64,000 nucleotides of DNA. It comes from Manduca sexta (taxonomy: Eukaryota; Arthropoda; Insecta; Lepidoptera; Sphingidae). The notes beneath the pieces were generated by a model. The model made no database searches. It saw nothing but the letters and a program-made list of their open reading frames with translations, and was not told the origin of the DNA. Where the stretch lies: assembly GCF_014839805.1 (NCBI RefSeq), contig NC_051116.1:5375556-5439555 (forward strand), written 5' to 3'. The position numbers were made by a program, and so were the translations under genes. Shown one piece after another: positions 42,165-53,653 of this stretch (its first letter is position 1; every line of letters starts with the position of its first letter).

Positions 42165-42415
42165 TGTTTTACTGTAGCAGTGTGTAGTCACTGTTGTGTT
42201 CGGGTTTGAAGAACATTGTAGCCAGTGTAAATACTGGACATAATAAGACTTATGATCTCGTGTCTCAGAATGACGAGCGCAGTGGAATACCAAACAATAC
42301 TTTGTGAATCAAGGTGTTGGATGGTGTTTCTACTGTTCATGGCGGTCGTATCGCTTACAATCAGGCCATCGGCAAGCTCGTCTCGTCATTCAAAGCAATA
42401 AAAGAAAAGGGTTTT
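42165..42415 (+). repeat. Repeat F
   Basis: TACTGTAGCAGTGTGTAGTC, GACGAGCGCAGTGGAATACC, AAGCTCGTCTCGTCATTCAA. Confidence 0.78.
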
Positions 42416-42423
42416 TTTTCAGT

Positions 42424-42600
42424 AGGAACAATACTATTCCTGTATTATACTGTCCCACGAGAATTCTCTACTACTGACTTCTGATATATATGCCTTAGTC
42501 CATCATACTAATTGCGAACCTAGTTATTGAAGACTTCACATACCTTCAAAATCTTGAATGGAATTCTTCTGCAAGAGATTACCTTTCGTAGTTTTTCTTC
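42424..42600 (-). repeat. SINE family 1, degenerate copy
   Basis: CTGTATTATACTGTCCCACG, CTCTACTACTGA and CTTCACATACCTTCAAA follow the family order with many changes. Confidence 0.55.
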
Positions 42601-42639
42601 AATAACGGAAGCGATGCACAAAGTATGCAAGGGATTTTT

Positions 42640-42945
42640 TGTGTTAAGACCTTGCAGTCAACGCAATGACAGATCTGCAAACGGTATACTGATCTCCCAC
42701 GGCTGAACGACTACAGGGCCCTGGAAGAAGATTAGGAGACGATGATTTGGAAGGAGTTGAGGAAGGAGAAGGAACCATCTTAGGATGGGCGGAGAGAAGG
42801 AATAGAAATGTTCGCGAGTCCCTCATAGACCTCAATGTGAACTTACAACCATGAAGTATATACATTTAACTAGTCATGACACATATCTCGCCATGAATGG
42901 GCGTGCATTCGGTGTGAAGACCGAGCGCACAAGAAAGTATGTTAG
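42640..42945 (+). repeat. Repeat E, copy 2
   Basis: CATCTTAGGATGGGCGGAGA, AGACCTCAATGTGAACTTAC, GGGCGTGCATTCGGTGTGAA. Confidence 0.72.
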
Positions 42946-43519
42946 GGTTTTTTTTATGATTCGAATTGGTCTTTATAATTATCGCTGGGTGACAATTGTG
43001 TCTCACATAGGGTGCGGGGGGTTCTGCTATTTGATACGTAGTTCGCCCCCCCCCCCCAGTATGCAAGAGTAGCGAGCGCCTAAAGCGCTCACCCCAAAAG
43101 TCTGGTATGTTTGTATAAGCCGACGCTTTCCAGGATAACAATCGTAGTCAGGAAACAAAAATGTAACATATATGAAAAGTTGATCAGGTTTTGAATAGCG
43201 AACCTTCGCTTTCGCAGTCCACTCCATTCCAAACAAAGCTATCATATAGCTAATAGTTAAATACATGAGTATACCACATTAACCCCATGTTCGACGCATT
43301 GTAAAAGCTAGCTGCGGCAAAGTTGTGTGCCAAAACGCAGGAAAATTTACCGCGCCAACCATAGATACTAGGTAACTGGATATTGGGCGATTATTTTGTA
43401 AGCTGTTTAGGTGTTAATTTCCTTTTGAAATTGAGCTGTGTTTTATGTTTGCGGCCGCGTTATGGGTTCCGATTTTGTAACAAAATTATTGCCATGCGCT
43501 GTGTGACATTTTATATACT

Positions 43520-43805
43520 ACTAGCGACGCGCCCCGGCTACGCACGGGTGCAATGCTGATACTAAATACACTACAGAAAAACTGTGAACGTTGTATATAA
43601 AAACATAGCGGCCCGCTCTGGCTTCGCACGGGTATAACATAACAAAATAACAATATTTCTCCACTATTTAATGGATGTTATTATACATATAAGCCTTCCT
43701 CTTGAATCACTCTATCTATTAAAAAAAAACCGTAGTTTTAAAGATTTAAGCATACAAAGGTAGGGACAGAGAAAGCGACTTTGTTTTATACTATGTAGTG
43801 ATTAA
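43520..43805 (-). repeat. Repeat D3, copy 2
   Basis: Reverse of copy 1: GCCCCGGCTACGCACGGGTG, AAAACTGTGAACGTTGTATA, GAAAGCGACTTTGTTTTATA. Confidence 0.78.
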
Positions 43806-43829
43806 ATACCTAAGTGCTTACGGAAAATA

Positions 43830-44125
43830 TTTACTGGTGGTAGGTCTCATTTGTGAGAGTCCGCCTGGGTCGCTATCACCGCAATATACATTTCTGCCGC
43901 CAAGCAGCAGTGTGTAGTCACTCTTGTGTTCGGTTTGAAGGACATTGTAGCCAGCGTAACTACTGGACATAATAAGATTTAACATTTCATTTCTTAGGAT
44001 GGTGAGCGCAGTGAAATACTAAACAATACTTTGTAATTCAAGGTTGGATGGTGTATCTGCTGTTTATGGGCGGTTATATCGCTTGCCATCAGGCGAACGG
44101 CAAGCTCGTTGCGTCATTCATCTTG
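43830..44125 (+). repeat. Repeat F
   Basis: GAGAGTCCGCCTGGGTCGCT, AAGCAGCAGTGTGTAGTCAC, ATCAGGCGAACGGCAAGCTC. Confidence 0.8.
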
Positions 44126-44275
44126 TTTAGAACTTGTTAAAAAAAAACTTTAAAAGAATTTCTCTCAGTTTTACATAAAAAACTATAAAACTACATTTAC
44201 AATTTCGATTATCTCGAAATAAGATTTCCTGACATACTAATTTTGCGCTTAGCACGGCAGAATAACTTTATTTAG
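44108..44275 (-). repeat. Partial copy of the CTGCCGT MITE
   Basis: It shares ATCTTGTTTAGAACTTG, AACTACATTTACAA and TTTTGCGCTTAGCACGGCAG with the 50216 element in reverse orientation. The other terminus is missing. Confidence 0.65.
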
Positions 44276-44764
44276 TATATAATCTTCGTCTTTGATTTCA
44301 TATTTTTTAGTACTGTATAATTTTCTTTTCTACTTCCTATTATTATGTTTTAGATTTTTATTCAATATGTTGTTAGTGGTAAATTGCTTTTGCTGTTGGT
44401 GTACCGTATTAAAAATAAATAAATAAACTTTGAATTGAAATATTCCCATAAATTTAAACTGTACGTGTGAACTGTACAATTACTTTTATTGTACACGGTT
44501 TGTTAATTAGAGGCAATATGATGGAAGACTTGTTATTTCATTATTAAAACATTTCTGGTTTGAAATGGACGGCAATTAGAATGGACGGCGGGGAGGGATG
44601 GACTTAGAATTTATTTATGGGGGTCAGACCTCACTAAATAGCTATCTCTTTGGGCATAGAAACTTATAAGTCGACGGTGAAACCAAGTGTCGTTTGTTTA
44701 TTAAAATTACTAAAGTTTTTTAGTTTATTTTTTTTTATTTGATTAAAGGCATACTCAACAGCCA

Positions 44765-44862
44765 ATCTGAACAAGGTCAACGTAGTTGACTAAGGCTTAA
44801 ATCTTAAGTTGTAGGGAAGGCCCGTGCCCACCTGTGGGACAGTATGCAGAGTTAGTATAATT
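44765..44862 (+). repeat. SINE family 1, fragment
   Basis: GGCCCGTGCCCACCTGTGGG and the weakened GTTGACTAAGGCTTAAATC match the body and the 3' end. Confidence 0.55.
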
Positions 44863-45279
44863 ATATATAACAGAGCACAATTGCTCAGTAAATACAGTGC
44901 AATATATATACGAAAGCTGTTTTCCTACGGAGTGGATTGGCAATTTGTATGGAGCCGAGCGGCTGCGCGATATGCAAATATTTGTTCTGGTTTTCGATGT
45001 TATGAGACTTATCTTTCATATTACTGTAGAATGGGATTTTTGTGTAACTGAAGAGGCTTTTGTTTAAGTCTTCTTAAAAGAAGGTTTGTAAATGAGCAAT
45101 TGGTAATTTAAGTCAGCACTTAGGAATAATATCTGTAATGTTAGAAATACTATGTGATATCTTGCTTTGAGGGAAGGAATTGACATCATGAGCTATAACA
45201 AACCCAAAAGCATAACTCTTTAACTTATTACGTAATTTATAGATATTGAATTGAATACATATTATCATCAAAGCAAATG

Positions 45280-45540
45280 ATTCACACTTTGCCGGTGATA
45301 GGATATATTTTATATCCTGTCGGACAGCGACCACCGTACACAAGGAGTTAAAACCCGCCATAGTAGCCCACGTAAGTGTGTCGCGTTCCGGGTTCAGCCT
45401 GGATATATTCGGTTCCAACAGGCCGGCATAATTGTGTCGACTGCCGGTAATCATTTTTCGTCAGTCGAAATTCTATTGGACTCCTCTTTACTTACCATCA
45501 GGTGCAGGGTGGTCACTTTACCGTGCACATAAAAAAACAT
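45280..45540 (+). repeat. Repeat G, copy 1
   Basis: GATAGGATATATTTTATATC, GACCACCGTACACAAGGAGT, CTTACCATCAGGTGCAGGGT. Other copies lie at 47180, 49418 and 62985, with fragments at 7620, 8447 and 26205. Confidence 0.8.
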
Positions 45541-45600
45541 AGACTAAGATAAACATAGACAATAAGAAGAAGTTATTTGACCACCTTTTACCTCAATTAA

Positions 45601-45943
45601 GCGACGATAGCCTAGTTGGGTGTGGAACGGTCTACCGAGACGAATGTCCGCAGGTTCAAATCCCAAGGGCACACACCTCTGACTTTTCTAAAAAATCATG
45701 TGTGTATTCTTTGTGAATTTATCGTTCGCTTTAATGGTGAAGGAAAACATCGTGAGGAAACCTGGCACATCTGAGAAGTTTCTCTATAGGAATTTCGAAG
45801 GTGTGTGAAGTCTACCAATCCGCACTGGGCCAGCGTGGTGGACTAAGGCCTAATCCCTCTCAGTAGTAGAGGAGGCCCGTGCTCAGCAGTGGGCAAGTAT
45901 ATAATACAGGGCTGATATTATTATTATTATTATTACCTCAATA
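45601..45943 (+). mobile_element. SINE family 1, full copy
   Basis: It starts with a tRNA-derived head: box A-like GATAGCCTAGTTGGG and box B GGTTCAAATCCCAAG. The body is CGCACTGGGCCAGCGTGGTG and the tail is (ATT)n. Nine other copies or fragments in this window share this consensus. Confidence 0.85.
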
Positions 45944-45944
45944 T

Positions 45945-46370
45945 ACAAATATTATTCCATTGTTAACACAAACATGATCTGGTTACTAATTAACAATAGA
46001 AAGACTAGTTGGTCTAGACTAAACAGTATTCCAAGGTAATGTGAGCTATCTTGAGACTACCAGTAGATAATTGTATCTAATGAGTCGAAAATACGACACA
46101 GCCTTGTTTCAGCAGAGGGTGGTTAAAAAGGATCAGCTTCAGATGTTTTCCTAACATAACCTAGAAATATAAAAGACGAATTATATTTGTATAAACTTGG
46201 CTACATTTTTATATAATGTCGTGTACTCCATATTTAAATACAAGGAATTTACAATGCAACAATCAGATTAAAGATAAATGCGCATTAAATAATAAGTTTA
46301 CCTTGATAGATCGACTTCCAATATCCATCAAGTAAAAAAAGGCGCGATTAACAATAAAATAAATCCCCGA
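45945..46370. other. AT-rich DNA, nothing assigned
   Basis: No ORF, TIR or tRNA-like signal seen. Confidence 0.5.
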
Positions 46371-46374
46371 GGCA

Positions 46375-46640
46375 ATTCTTGTGCGCTCGGTCTCCACACT
46401 GAATGCACGCCCTACGGAAGGACATTTATCGCGACCTAGACACACAGTTAATTGTGTATACCTCATGGTTGCCAATTCACACTGACGCCTATAAGGGATC
46501 GCTAACAGTTCCTAGCCTTCTCCCATCTTCCCATCCTAAGAAGTTTCCTTATCCTTCCCCCACACTTTCTTACCAGTTATCCCCTCCCAACTTTCGTCCA
46601 GGACCCTGCAGTCGCAAAGCCGGGAGATTGCAGTAACTCA
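46375..46640 (-). repeat. Repeat E, copy 3
   Basis: Reverse: TGCGCTCGGTCTCCACACTG, CATGGTTGCCAATTCACACT, CTTCCCATCCTAAGAAG. Confidence 0.72.
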
Positions 46641-46644
46641 TACG

Positions 46645-47020
46645 CAGGTTTCCCGCGTTTATGTATTTCTCCGTTCGTGTTGACAATATAAAATGTTTTA
46701 AATCTAATCAAATTTTTTTACGCATTGAGTTTCAACGGAATGCCCGTTATCTGAATGCGTCCCTGTCTGCAGTGGGTACTAATTTTGTGCTGTGCCCGGA
46801 TTACAGGGGTTTCGACAGACTTACGGCAATATTAGTTACCGTGTTGTAAACATACTTTACTGTTCTTGGAAATCAAGCATACGTTCGCAATGTTGGTAGT
46901 GTGTGTTCGAATTTCAAATAAAGTATGTAACTTTATCGCCTTATTGTTATTTTTTCTCGCTCTCTTTGGCAAGGATTGTTAATTAATGTTATTTATATTC
47001 TTGAAGTTAACTTTATTCAC
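46645..47020. other. Unassigned DNA
   Basis: Moderately GC-rich first half, AT-rich second half; a 62-codon open stretch shows no recognisable feature. Confidence 0.4.
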
Positions 47021-47025
47021 ATTAA

Positions 47026-47166
47026 GGGTCTGTTTCAAAAGTATAAAGTATTTTTTATCTGATTGTTATTGTATTATACAGCCAATGTAGACAGTACTCA
47101 ATGGCCGGTTTATATATTTATATGACGCGTAGCATTTATTCAGAATTTGTACAAAAGGCCCTTTAT
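47026..47166 (+). repeat. Repeat N, shorter relative
   Basis: GGGTCTGTTTCAAAAGTATA to TACAAAAGGCCCTTTATT; inverted ends and ATATGACGCGTAGCATTTAT are shared with the 48183 copy. Confidence 0.58.
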
Positions 47167-47179
47167 TCTTGCTTTTTGT

Positions 47180-47425
47180 TTACTTGCAAAAAAATCCGCT
47201 ACATCTGATGGTAAGTGGAGTGGGGTCCAAAAGAATGTCGACTGAGGAGAGATGATTACCTCTCGACAGTCGACACAATTATGCCGGCCTGTTGGATATA
47301 CACAGGCTGATTCCGGAACGTGACACGTGCGCGCCATAATGACGCGTTTTAAGCCTTTATGTACGGTGGTCGCTATCCGCACGGATATAAAATATATCCT
47401 GCCAGCAAACACGATAGTTGCAGCG
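47180..47425 (-). repeat. Repeat G, copy 2
   Basis: TCTGATGGTAAGTGGAGTGG, GTCGACACAATTATGCCGGC, TACGGTGGTCGCTATCCGCA (reverse). Confidence 0.78.
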
Positions 47426-47524
47426 GTAAACGCGGACGTCGCACGTATTGATGCGTGCTCTCTACGCCTTTTCAGCGCACATAATACACAGTTCCACTGC
47501 ATCGTTGACTGCGCATTTTAGCTC

Positions 47525-47880
47525 TGCGTCTATTACTACTACTACTACGTCTATAAACCCCAAAACAAAAAACATTCAACACTAAACAAAACGCTTTACG
47601 TCAAACAACAGACAAGCGTTTGAGCCAAAGGTTTTTTGTAAAGCCGTGTGTAGAAAGTCTGTTAAACTACTGGCGAACTTCGCAATTTGCCGCGTCGGTT
47701 CAAAAACTAAAAGTCGCGCATCCAACCAATTTGCAGTTCGCGCGGACGCTGCCGTGTCCATTTAGCCCAATTAGGGTTTCGCCTATAACATTTTTATATT
47801 TTAAATTAAGATTTTTTGTGGTACATAAGGGCGATTTTATGTCACTTTAGTGATAGATGCATCTTAAGATAGCTCACGCT
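47525..47880. other. Unassigned DNA with GC-rich patch
   Basis: A (CTA)n run near 47530 precedes a GC-rich patch (GCGCGGACGCTGCCGTGTCC near 47735). No family recognised. Confidence 0.4.
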
Positions 47881-47884
47881 AGAA

Positions 47885-48165
47885 CGTCAACAGCTATCCT
47901 CCGTCTGTATGAGTCGTATTTTAAAATATTTTGGACATGTAGCAACGGAAACCAGACAACCTGAAGAAGTTGGTGCTCACCAGTAAGCTCGAAGGCAAGC
48001 GACGAAGAGGGCGTAATCCGAAGCGCTGGTCAGACCAGGCTAACTCTCTAATCTGCTAATAAGCGCAGCGGTGCACCAAGCCGAAAATCACGCCTCGTGG
48101 AAAAGACTGTTGAATAACGGGGCGGGATCACGATCCTCAGTAATGAGTGGCCGACTGAAGAGAGA
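47885..48165 (+). mobile_element. Decayed LINE RT C-terminal fragment
   Basis: Broken frames read ILKYFGHVAT, KLEGKRRRGRNPKRWSDQ-like and WKRLLNN segments, recognisable as the C-terminal tail of an endonuclease-reverse transcriptase. Several stops and shifts show it is old. Confidence 0.75.
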
Positions 48166-48182
48166 GTGGTAGATATCAGACT

Positions 48183-48370
48183 AGGCCTGGTTTCACAAAT
48201 TTCACGTATTTGACAGTTATCGTATTAAACAGGTAAAGTAGATAGTACTCATTTTATTACCATTTATTTGGGAGCATAGATTGGTGTGCGACTTTTATAT
48301 TTTGTCGCATTTTACATTTATATGACGAGTACCTAGCATTTAGTGAGCAGTTGTGAAGCAGACCCTTATT
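48183..48370 (+). repeat. Repeat N, MITE-like
   Basis: TTGACAGTTATCGTATTAAA, ACCATTTATTTGGGAGCATA, TATATGACGAGTACCTAGCA. The ends pair weakly (CCTGGTTTCACAA with TTGTGAAGCAG). Related copies lie at 47026-47166 and, reversed, 60238-60500. Confidence 0.62.
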
Positions 48371-48577
48371 TTAGTAATTTTTTTGTCAGTTTGATAATAA
48401 AAGGAGACATATTAATAAGGCTGAGTTAAAAATAAAGCCTACTTAATAGATCTGTTAATGATTTCTTATGTTTACGCGAATAAATCCGAACCCAAAGGCG
48501 GATTGTTAGACTTCAAGACACTCACACATTCTGCGTAGATCGGAACGTCAACAGCAAAAAAAAATATTAAAATGTGT

Positions 48578-48722
48578 AGTTGTAAAATGTGGATATTGTA
48601 ACTGAGTTTTCGAACGTTTAACACCTCATTCCTCTGACCATGAAGGCTACAGTCTTCGAAACTTCACGAAGAAAATTATAATGTAAAAAACCGCGATAAA
48701 ATCCGAAAAATAGTTTTATTTC
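48578..48722 (+). repeat. Repeat P
   Basis: CTGACCATGAAGGCTACAGT, AAACCGCGATAAAATCCGAA. Confidence 0.72.
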
Positions 48723-48724
48723 AA

Positions 48725-49410
48725 GATCTATTGATATGATATTTGATAATTGATTTTTTAGTTTTATTATAAAATAAAACGCAGTCAAAATTGTATCTAG
48801 TCAAAATTATTAATTATTATTTAAAACTTAAACCTAAAACTTAAACTCACCACTTCTTTTTCCATATTATGTTATTATAAGTGGAGGCCTTTAATCTGCA
48901 GGTCTTCCGATTCTTTCTCTCTTCCTGACTAAACATCCTTCATGATGGAGGGGTCAGCCTTCTTCTCATTTTTTTTCCACTTCGCCCTATTCATGACGTC
49001 GTCATCGGAAACACTGCATGCTACCAAGTCGCGTTGCAACACATTTTCCCATGTAGTTTTTGGTAGGAATTCCGATTAAATATAAGTATTCTATTTTTCA
49101 ACCTAATTTGTATAAAATATTCCGGAATGTTCGTTAAATTAATTTATTAGTGTTAAACATGCACATCGTTGGAACTTTTACGAGGAGATGAGACGCGGTT
49201 ATGGTTCGTTATACGGTTATTCGTCACAGCTCGTGGTTAAGTCTAGATCAGCTGTAGTCAACCTTTTATTAAAAAAAACGTATAAAGGAAAATACATTGG
49301 CATAGACTTGAAGGTATTTTAAACCTGAAAAGTTCTGTTTAAGGTCATTTTAAAGTGCTATGGAGGCATGGCATGCGGTTTTTCATTGATAAAAATCGGA
49401 TATACCCCGT
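48725..49410. other. Unassigned AT-rich DNA
   Basis: Near 48895-49070 a block (CATGATGGAGGGGTCAGCCT, GCGTTGCAACACATTTTCCC) resembles a LINE-derived 3' end, but it is too decayed to call. Confidence 0.35.
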
Positions 49411-49417
49411 CTACCTT

Positions 49418-49670
49418 GCAAAAACTGCTGGTGGATAGGATATATTTTATATCCGCCGGGAAAGCGACCACCGTACACAAGGTGTTAAAACCCGTCATAG
49501 AGGTCCATGTAAGTGTGTCGCATTTTGGGATTAGCTTGTCTTTATCCGTTATCACCGGGCCGGCATAATTGTGTCGACTGCCAAGGGGTAATCATTTCTC
49601 ATCAGTTGAAAATTTATTGAACCCCACTCCATTTACAATGAGACCACATTGCCGTGCCCGTAAAAAAATA
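49418..49670 (+). repeat. Repeat G, copy 3
   Basis: GGATAGGATATATTTTATAT, GACCACCGTACACAAGGTGT, GCCGGCATAATTGTGTCGAC. Confidence 0.8.
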
Positions 49671-49764
49671 AAAATAATAATAAACATTACAAGGATTAAA
49701 GATGACTTCTCCGTTGAAAAAAACAAACTTACACAAATTAGATAAAAATAGATACTATTTATAG

Positions 49765-50030
49765 ATCACTCGTCTGCGAGGTTCCATCTGGGTAGATACC
49801 ACTGTCTATTTGTATCGCTAAGCAACAGTAGCCAGCACAATACTGGGCACTATGAGGCTGATCTTATATCGGGACGACGACGGCAAGAACTACGCCATGT
49901 TTGTAATTCAAAGTTCTGTTATTGATACTGTTTTGGCCGGTCGTATTGCTTGTCATCAGGCAAGCGGTTTGCTTGTCTCATTATTCAATCACATTAAAAA
50001 AAAGATTAAAATAAGTTATTATAAAATATT
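49765..50030 (+). repeat. Repeat F, diverged
   Basis: CATCTGGGTAGATACCACTG, TACTGGGCACTATGAGGCTG, CGTATTGCTTGTCATCAGGC. Confidence 0.68.
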
Positions 50031-50215
50031 TCTTCAAAATAAAAAGCAGTTGCCTTAGTTTAACTTTTGCCTACCAGACATAAAACTCGTGTTTTTGTTT
50101 TAAAGATAAAGCATGAAGAATTTAAATAATTATTGCGAAATATACTTCATTTAAATGAACTCTGACCATAACAATAAAATACAAAATACCTTAATATAAG
50201 CGACTGAGGTATATT

Positions 50216-50462
50216 CTGCCGTGCTAAGCGCAAAAGCGGTATGTCAGGGAAACCTTATTGAGATAATCGAAGCTTTGTAAATATAGTTTTGTATGTAAAA
50301 CTGAGATAGAGAAACACTTTCAAGGTTTTTTTTGACAAGTTCTAAACAAGATAACGTAATTAAGGCAAGTTCATTGGATGGGAATTTCTTTAAGCTGACG
50401 ACATAAAAATCAAGATTTTGTTTTTTTTTTTTGAGATACCGCTTTTGAGCTTAGGACGGCAG
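50216..50462 (+). mobile_element. CTGCCGT MITE (247 bp)
   Basis: The ends CTGCCGTGCTAAGCGCAAAA and (reverse complement) CTGCCGTCCTAAGCTCAAAA pair over about 31 bp, 29 matching. A half-copy lies at 44108-44275. Confidence 0.8.
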
Positions 50463-50884
50463 TATTAATATATTTCATGACAATAGTTTAACACCCCTGG
50501 TACAGTCTAGACGTACTTGTCTGTTTATAGCCTGTTCATATTATCTTCACGTTTCTCGGGGGATAAGCAGTCTTTATATATTTTAGAATTTGAGAAAAAT
50601 ATTGTTAGCACTTATGTAGGAACTATTTGTACTCTTTGAACTATTGCTTAACTTTCAGAATTGCTGATTTTTTCATTCAGACCGCCATTTGTACCACCAA
50701 TGTAATCATTTCCACAGTGTGTATACAAATTTGTGTTCTTGTTTTTACATTTTCGGTGAACAATAAAGTTTTAAATAAATAAATACATTTTTGGAATAAA
50801 TTTATCCACTAAATTATAGACACCCAGATCAATGTTTGTGTAATATAAACACAATTTTGTGGTTCATTCTTACATTTCATTCTT

Positions 50885-51070
50885 TATGCAGTCTTACTTA
50901 TAAACTTGTTTTAGCGTTAAGAGGTGGTTAAGAATTGTTTAAACAGTTGTCAAAAACATCACCGGTTTCCTAGTTTAAACCTTATTAAAAGACAAGATAG
51001 CGGGTTAAGACTTACAGCTGATCGAGTAAATTTGTGTTTTAACTAAGCATAGCTTTGCGAATTTTGTATA
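50885..51070 (-). repeat. Repeat L, copy 3
   Basis: Reverse of copy 1: GGTGGTTAAGAATTGTTTAA, CTTACAGCTGATCGAG, AACTAAGCATAGCTTTGCG. Confidence 0.8.
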
Positions 51071-51707
51071 AGTTCTGATAATGTTTAGAAGTATTTTAAG
51101 TCATTATTTATATAGGTGCTTAATTTACGTGGTCTCGGACCCACTCGTCCTCTAAAACTCGTACCCTAGAATAAAAGTTTTAGATTCGTCACCTATTCAA
51201 GTGCCCATTGGTCCCCTGATGTGTTGCAGTGCTTGTGTTAGTGACTTCTTTATTTGTGTTTTTGTATTAACAATTTTGTTTTTAAGTAGAATCGGTATTG
51301 TCTTGTTTATACTAAACTCTAGCAAGTAATATTTTGATGTATTCACAGTCACGAAAACTAGTTAAATAGTGCCAAATAAGATTGTATATCTATATACATA
51401 ACGTTTTAAATCCGACAGTGGTTCTGAGAAGCTATCTTAGTACAAAAAGATACCTCTGGCCAACCCGTATGCGCCGAAGAAGCCTTTAGTTTTGGTTGGT
51501 ATGCTGTAGGGTATACAGGTGTTAGGGACTCGGTCCAATGGTCGCTCGGATGATGCTATAATCCAGAGTGTTGATATTGGGCCGTAAAACTGGTGAAACA
51601 AACAAATCACCATATCATTGGTGATAGCAATAATACGTTTTCTCCCCTCGAAAAAACGGTGTTAAAATCATTACCCTTCCTTGCTTCGCCGCAGTCATTT
51701 AAAATCA

Positions 51708-52031
51708 TTGACGTATATTCTGTAGACACAAACGTCCATATAAACTATTTGCTCAAAATCTGAACTAAAATGGCAACCAAAACGTCACTGCTATAACCTA
51801 TTTATTCACTTGAACAACAAATTATTTTACTTATTTGACTAATATTTTTTATTCAAATCCAGGTTTACACTTAGACTCGAGTTCTTATCATGAGCGCCAC
51901 TCCGTACACGACCACAAGCTGTCAATATGGACGATACTAAACTCAGTTTGAATGGATTGCAGTTCAATTCAGTTCAACACAGTGAATGTTCGGAACGCCA
52001 AATCTCTATGTAGTACATGTATATCGATGTT
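51708..52031 (+). repeat. 320-bp interspersed repeat K, copy 2
   Basis: About 90% like copy 1 by eye, same orientation; ends GTACATGTATATCGATGTT. Confidence 0.85.
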
Positions 52032-52278
52032 TAAAATACTATATTAAACATTTTTGTCCGTCTATCATGTTAATATATTTTTTTTAGAATAAATTTAAAC
52101 TTTGCAAGTTGTAAGAAAACCATTCTTCACGAACTATTTTAGATTCACATTCAAATTCAATGAAATATATCCATCATTCAATTGAACTGAGAAGTGCTAT
52201 TTTGCGGTACCATAAATTTATTACTATCTTAGATTGATTTCAGATTCAATTCATACTCAAAGGGTATTACCGTGGTAA

Positions 52279-52314
52279 GTGCGAAAGAGAGGGCATGCTC
52301 TGTCTCGTTCGCAC
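52279..52314. repeat. Short hairpin GTGCGAAAGAGA/TCTCGTTCGCAC
   Basis: 12-bp arms with one mismatch flank a 12-nt loop. The unit sits in otherwise plain DNA between repeat K and the 43-bp-TIR element. Confidence 0.7.
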
Positions 52315-52407
52315 CTCTATGCTAGAGATTCAATTAACATTGCAGCTAGGTAAGCTTTATTGCAGTTATTAGTACGTAATAGGTCATTTATTTGAAAATG
52401 GCAGGTA

Positions 52408-52770
52408 TACTGGGTCATTTTGACATTGCGTTACTAAATGAAACCACATACTTGTCTTCTTTGCTTACATTGTGCCAAAAATCATAAATTTTTTGATCTT
52501 TTTGTAATTTAATGCGAATATGGCGTGTGCGTGAGTGTATTACTGACTGAAAGTATGATGTTGCCGCTGCGACGTATACTCTTAGAGTAGTAGTACTGAC
52601 TTTAGGGCGCGTGAAATTAAAATTACCTTTTATTAATATTTATTTTGTTCGAAACTTACACTTTTTTATTTTACATCTACGGCCCAAGTAACTTATTGTA
52701 AAGTGTTATTTCCAAGTAAATAATTATGTGGTTTTATTTAGTAAGGCGATGTCAAAATTACCTTATATAG
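52408..52770 (+). mobile_element. Element with 43-bp terminal inverted repeats
   Basis: The left end (TACTGGGTCATTTTGACATT) and the reverse complement of the right end (TATAAGGTAATTTTGACATC) align over 43 bp with about 7 mismatches, up to a shared AAACCACATA. The interior of about 280 bp has no ORF. Family unassigned. Confidence 0.75.
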
Positions 52771-53653
52771 CATGAAAGCGAAATGGGGGTTGACCCCAGT
52801 GTTTTAAAACTGGTACGCGCACATTTTTTCATAATTGTTGGACGGTTGTGCAATCATTTAGAAATAAAAAATATTTATTTATTTTGCGAGTATATATATG
52901 AATGAACTGCTCTAAATAATAAAAAAAATTAATTGTAGTTTTATTCTCTGTATCATGTACTGTAGTTTATACGTTAAACTGATTTGGAGAAGAGCAACAC
53001 CAGAGTTTCTTGCCCGTTCTTCTCTGGTGAGAACTGCTTTCCGAACTGGTAGAGTTAATATTGACAGAATCTAAATAATGTATAACATTTTACGGTTTCG
53101 AATAAATCATTTCATTTCAGTGTGAAGTGATTGTTATTATGTTAAGTATAGCGAAACATTTCCGGAGGTCTAAAAATCACGGCTTCTATCAATCAATATC
53201 CCTTAATAAATACATATACATAGAATTTGACTATTTCACACTTATATTTTATTTTAGTATCCGTTATTCCGGTTCCGGGTATCATATCGTAAATACGTAC
53301 ATCAACGACCTCCGCAAATAATATCAATCTTCAAGACGAAATAGTGCTTAAAAAGTGTGTTATAACGCAAATACACCACAGTAACCAAGACAAAACAAGA
53401 TTAGCAAGTGAGCACTGCGAAATTATATTGTTTATGGGAAATTACTGCAAATCTACATCCACAACATAACCTTAAAAAGTTAAAATTCACAGCTGTAAGT
53501 ACCATAAACTATAGATCGTTAACCAGTGACAATTAAAAACAGCTATAGTACCAACCTAACAACAAACGACACTGACAGCTGCAGTGTTGCCAGATATAAT
53601 ATAAAAAACCACCAGAAATCTGGGTTCCCACAATAAACAAACCATAAAATAAC

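Noticed and set aside
47327..47850. Overlapping frames on both strands
   Set aside because: Most of it is repeat G; the remaining GC-rich part has no motif.
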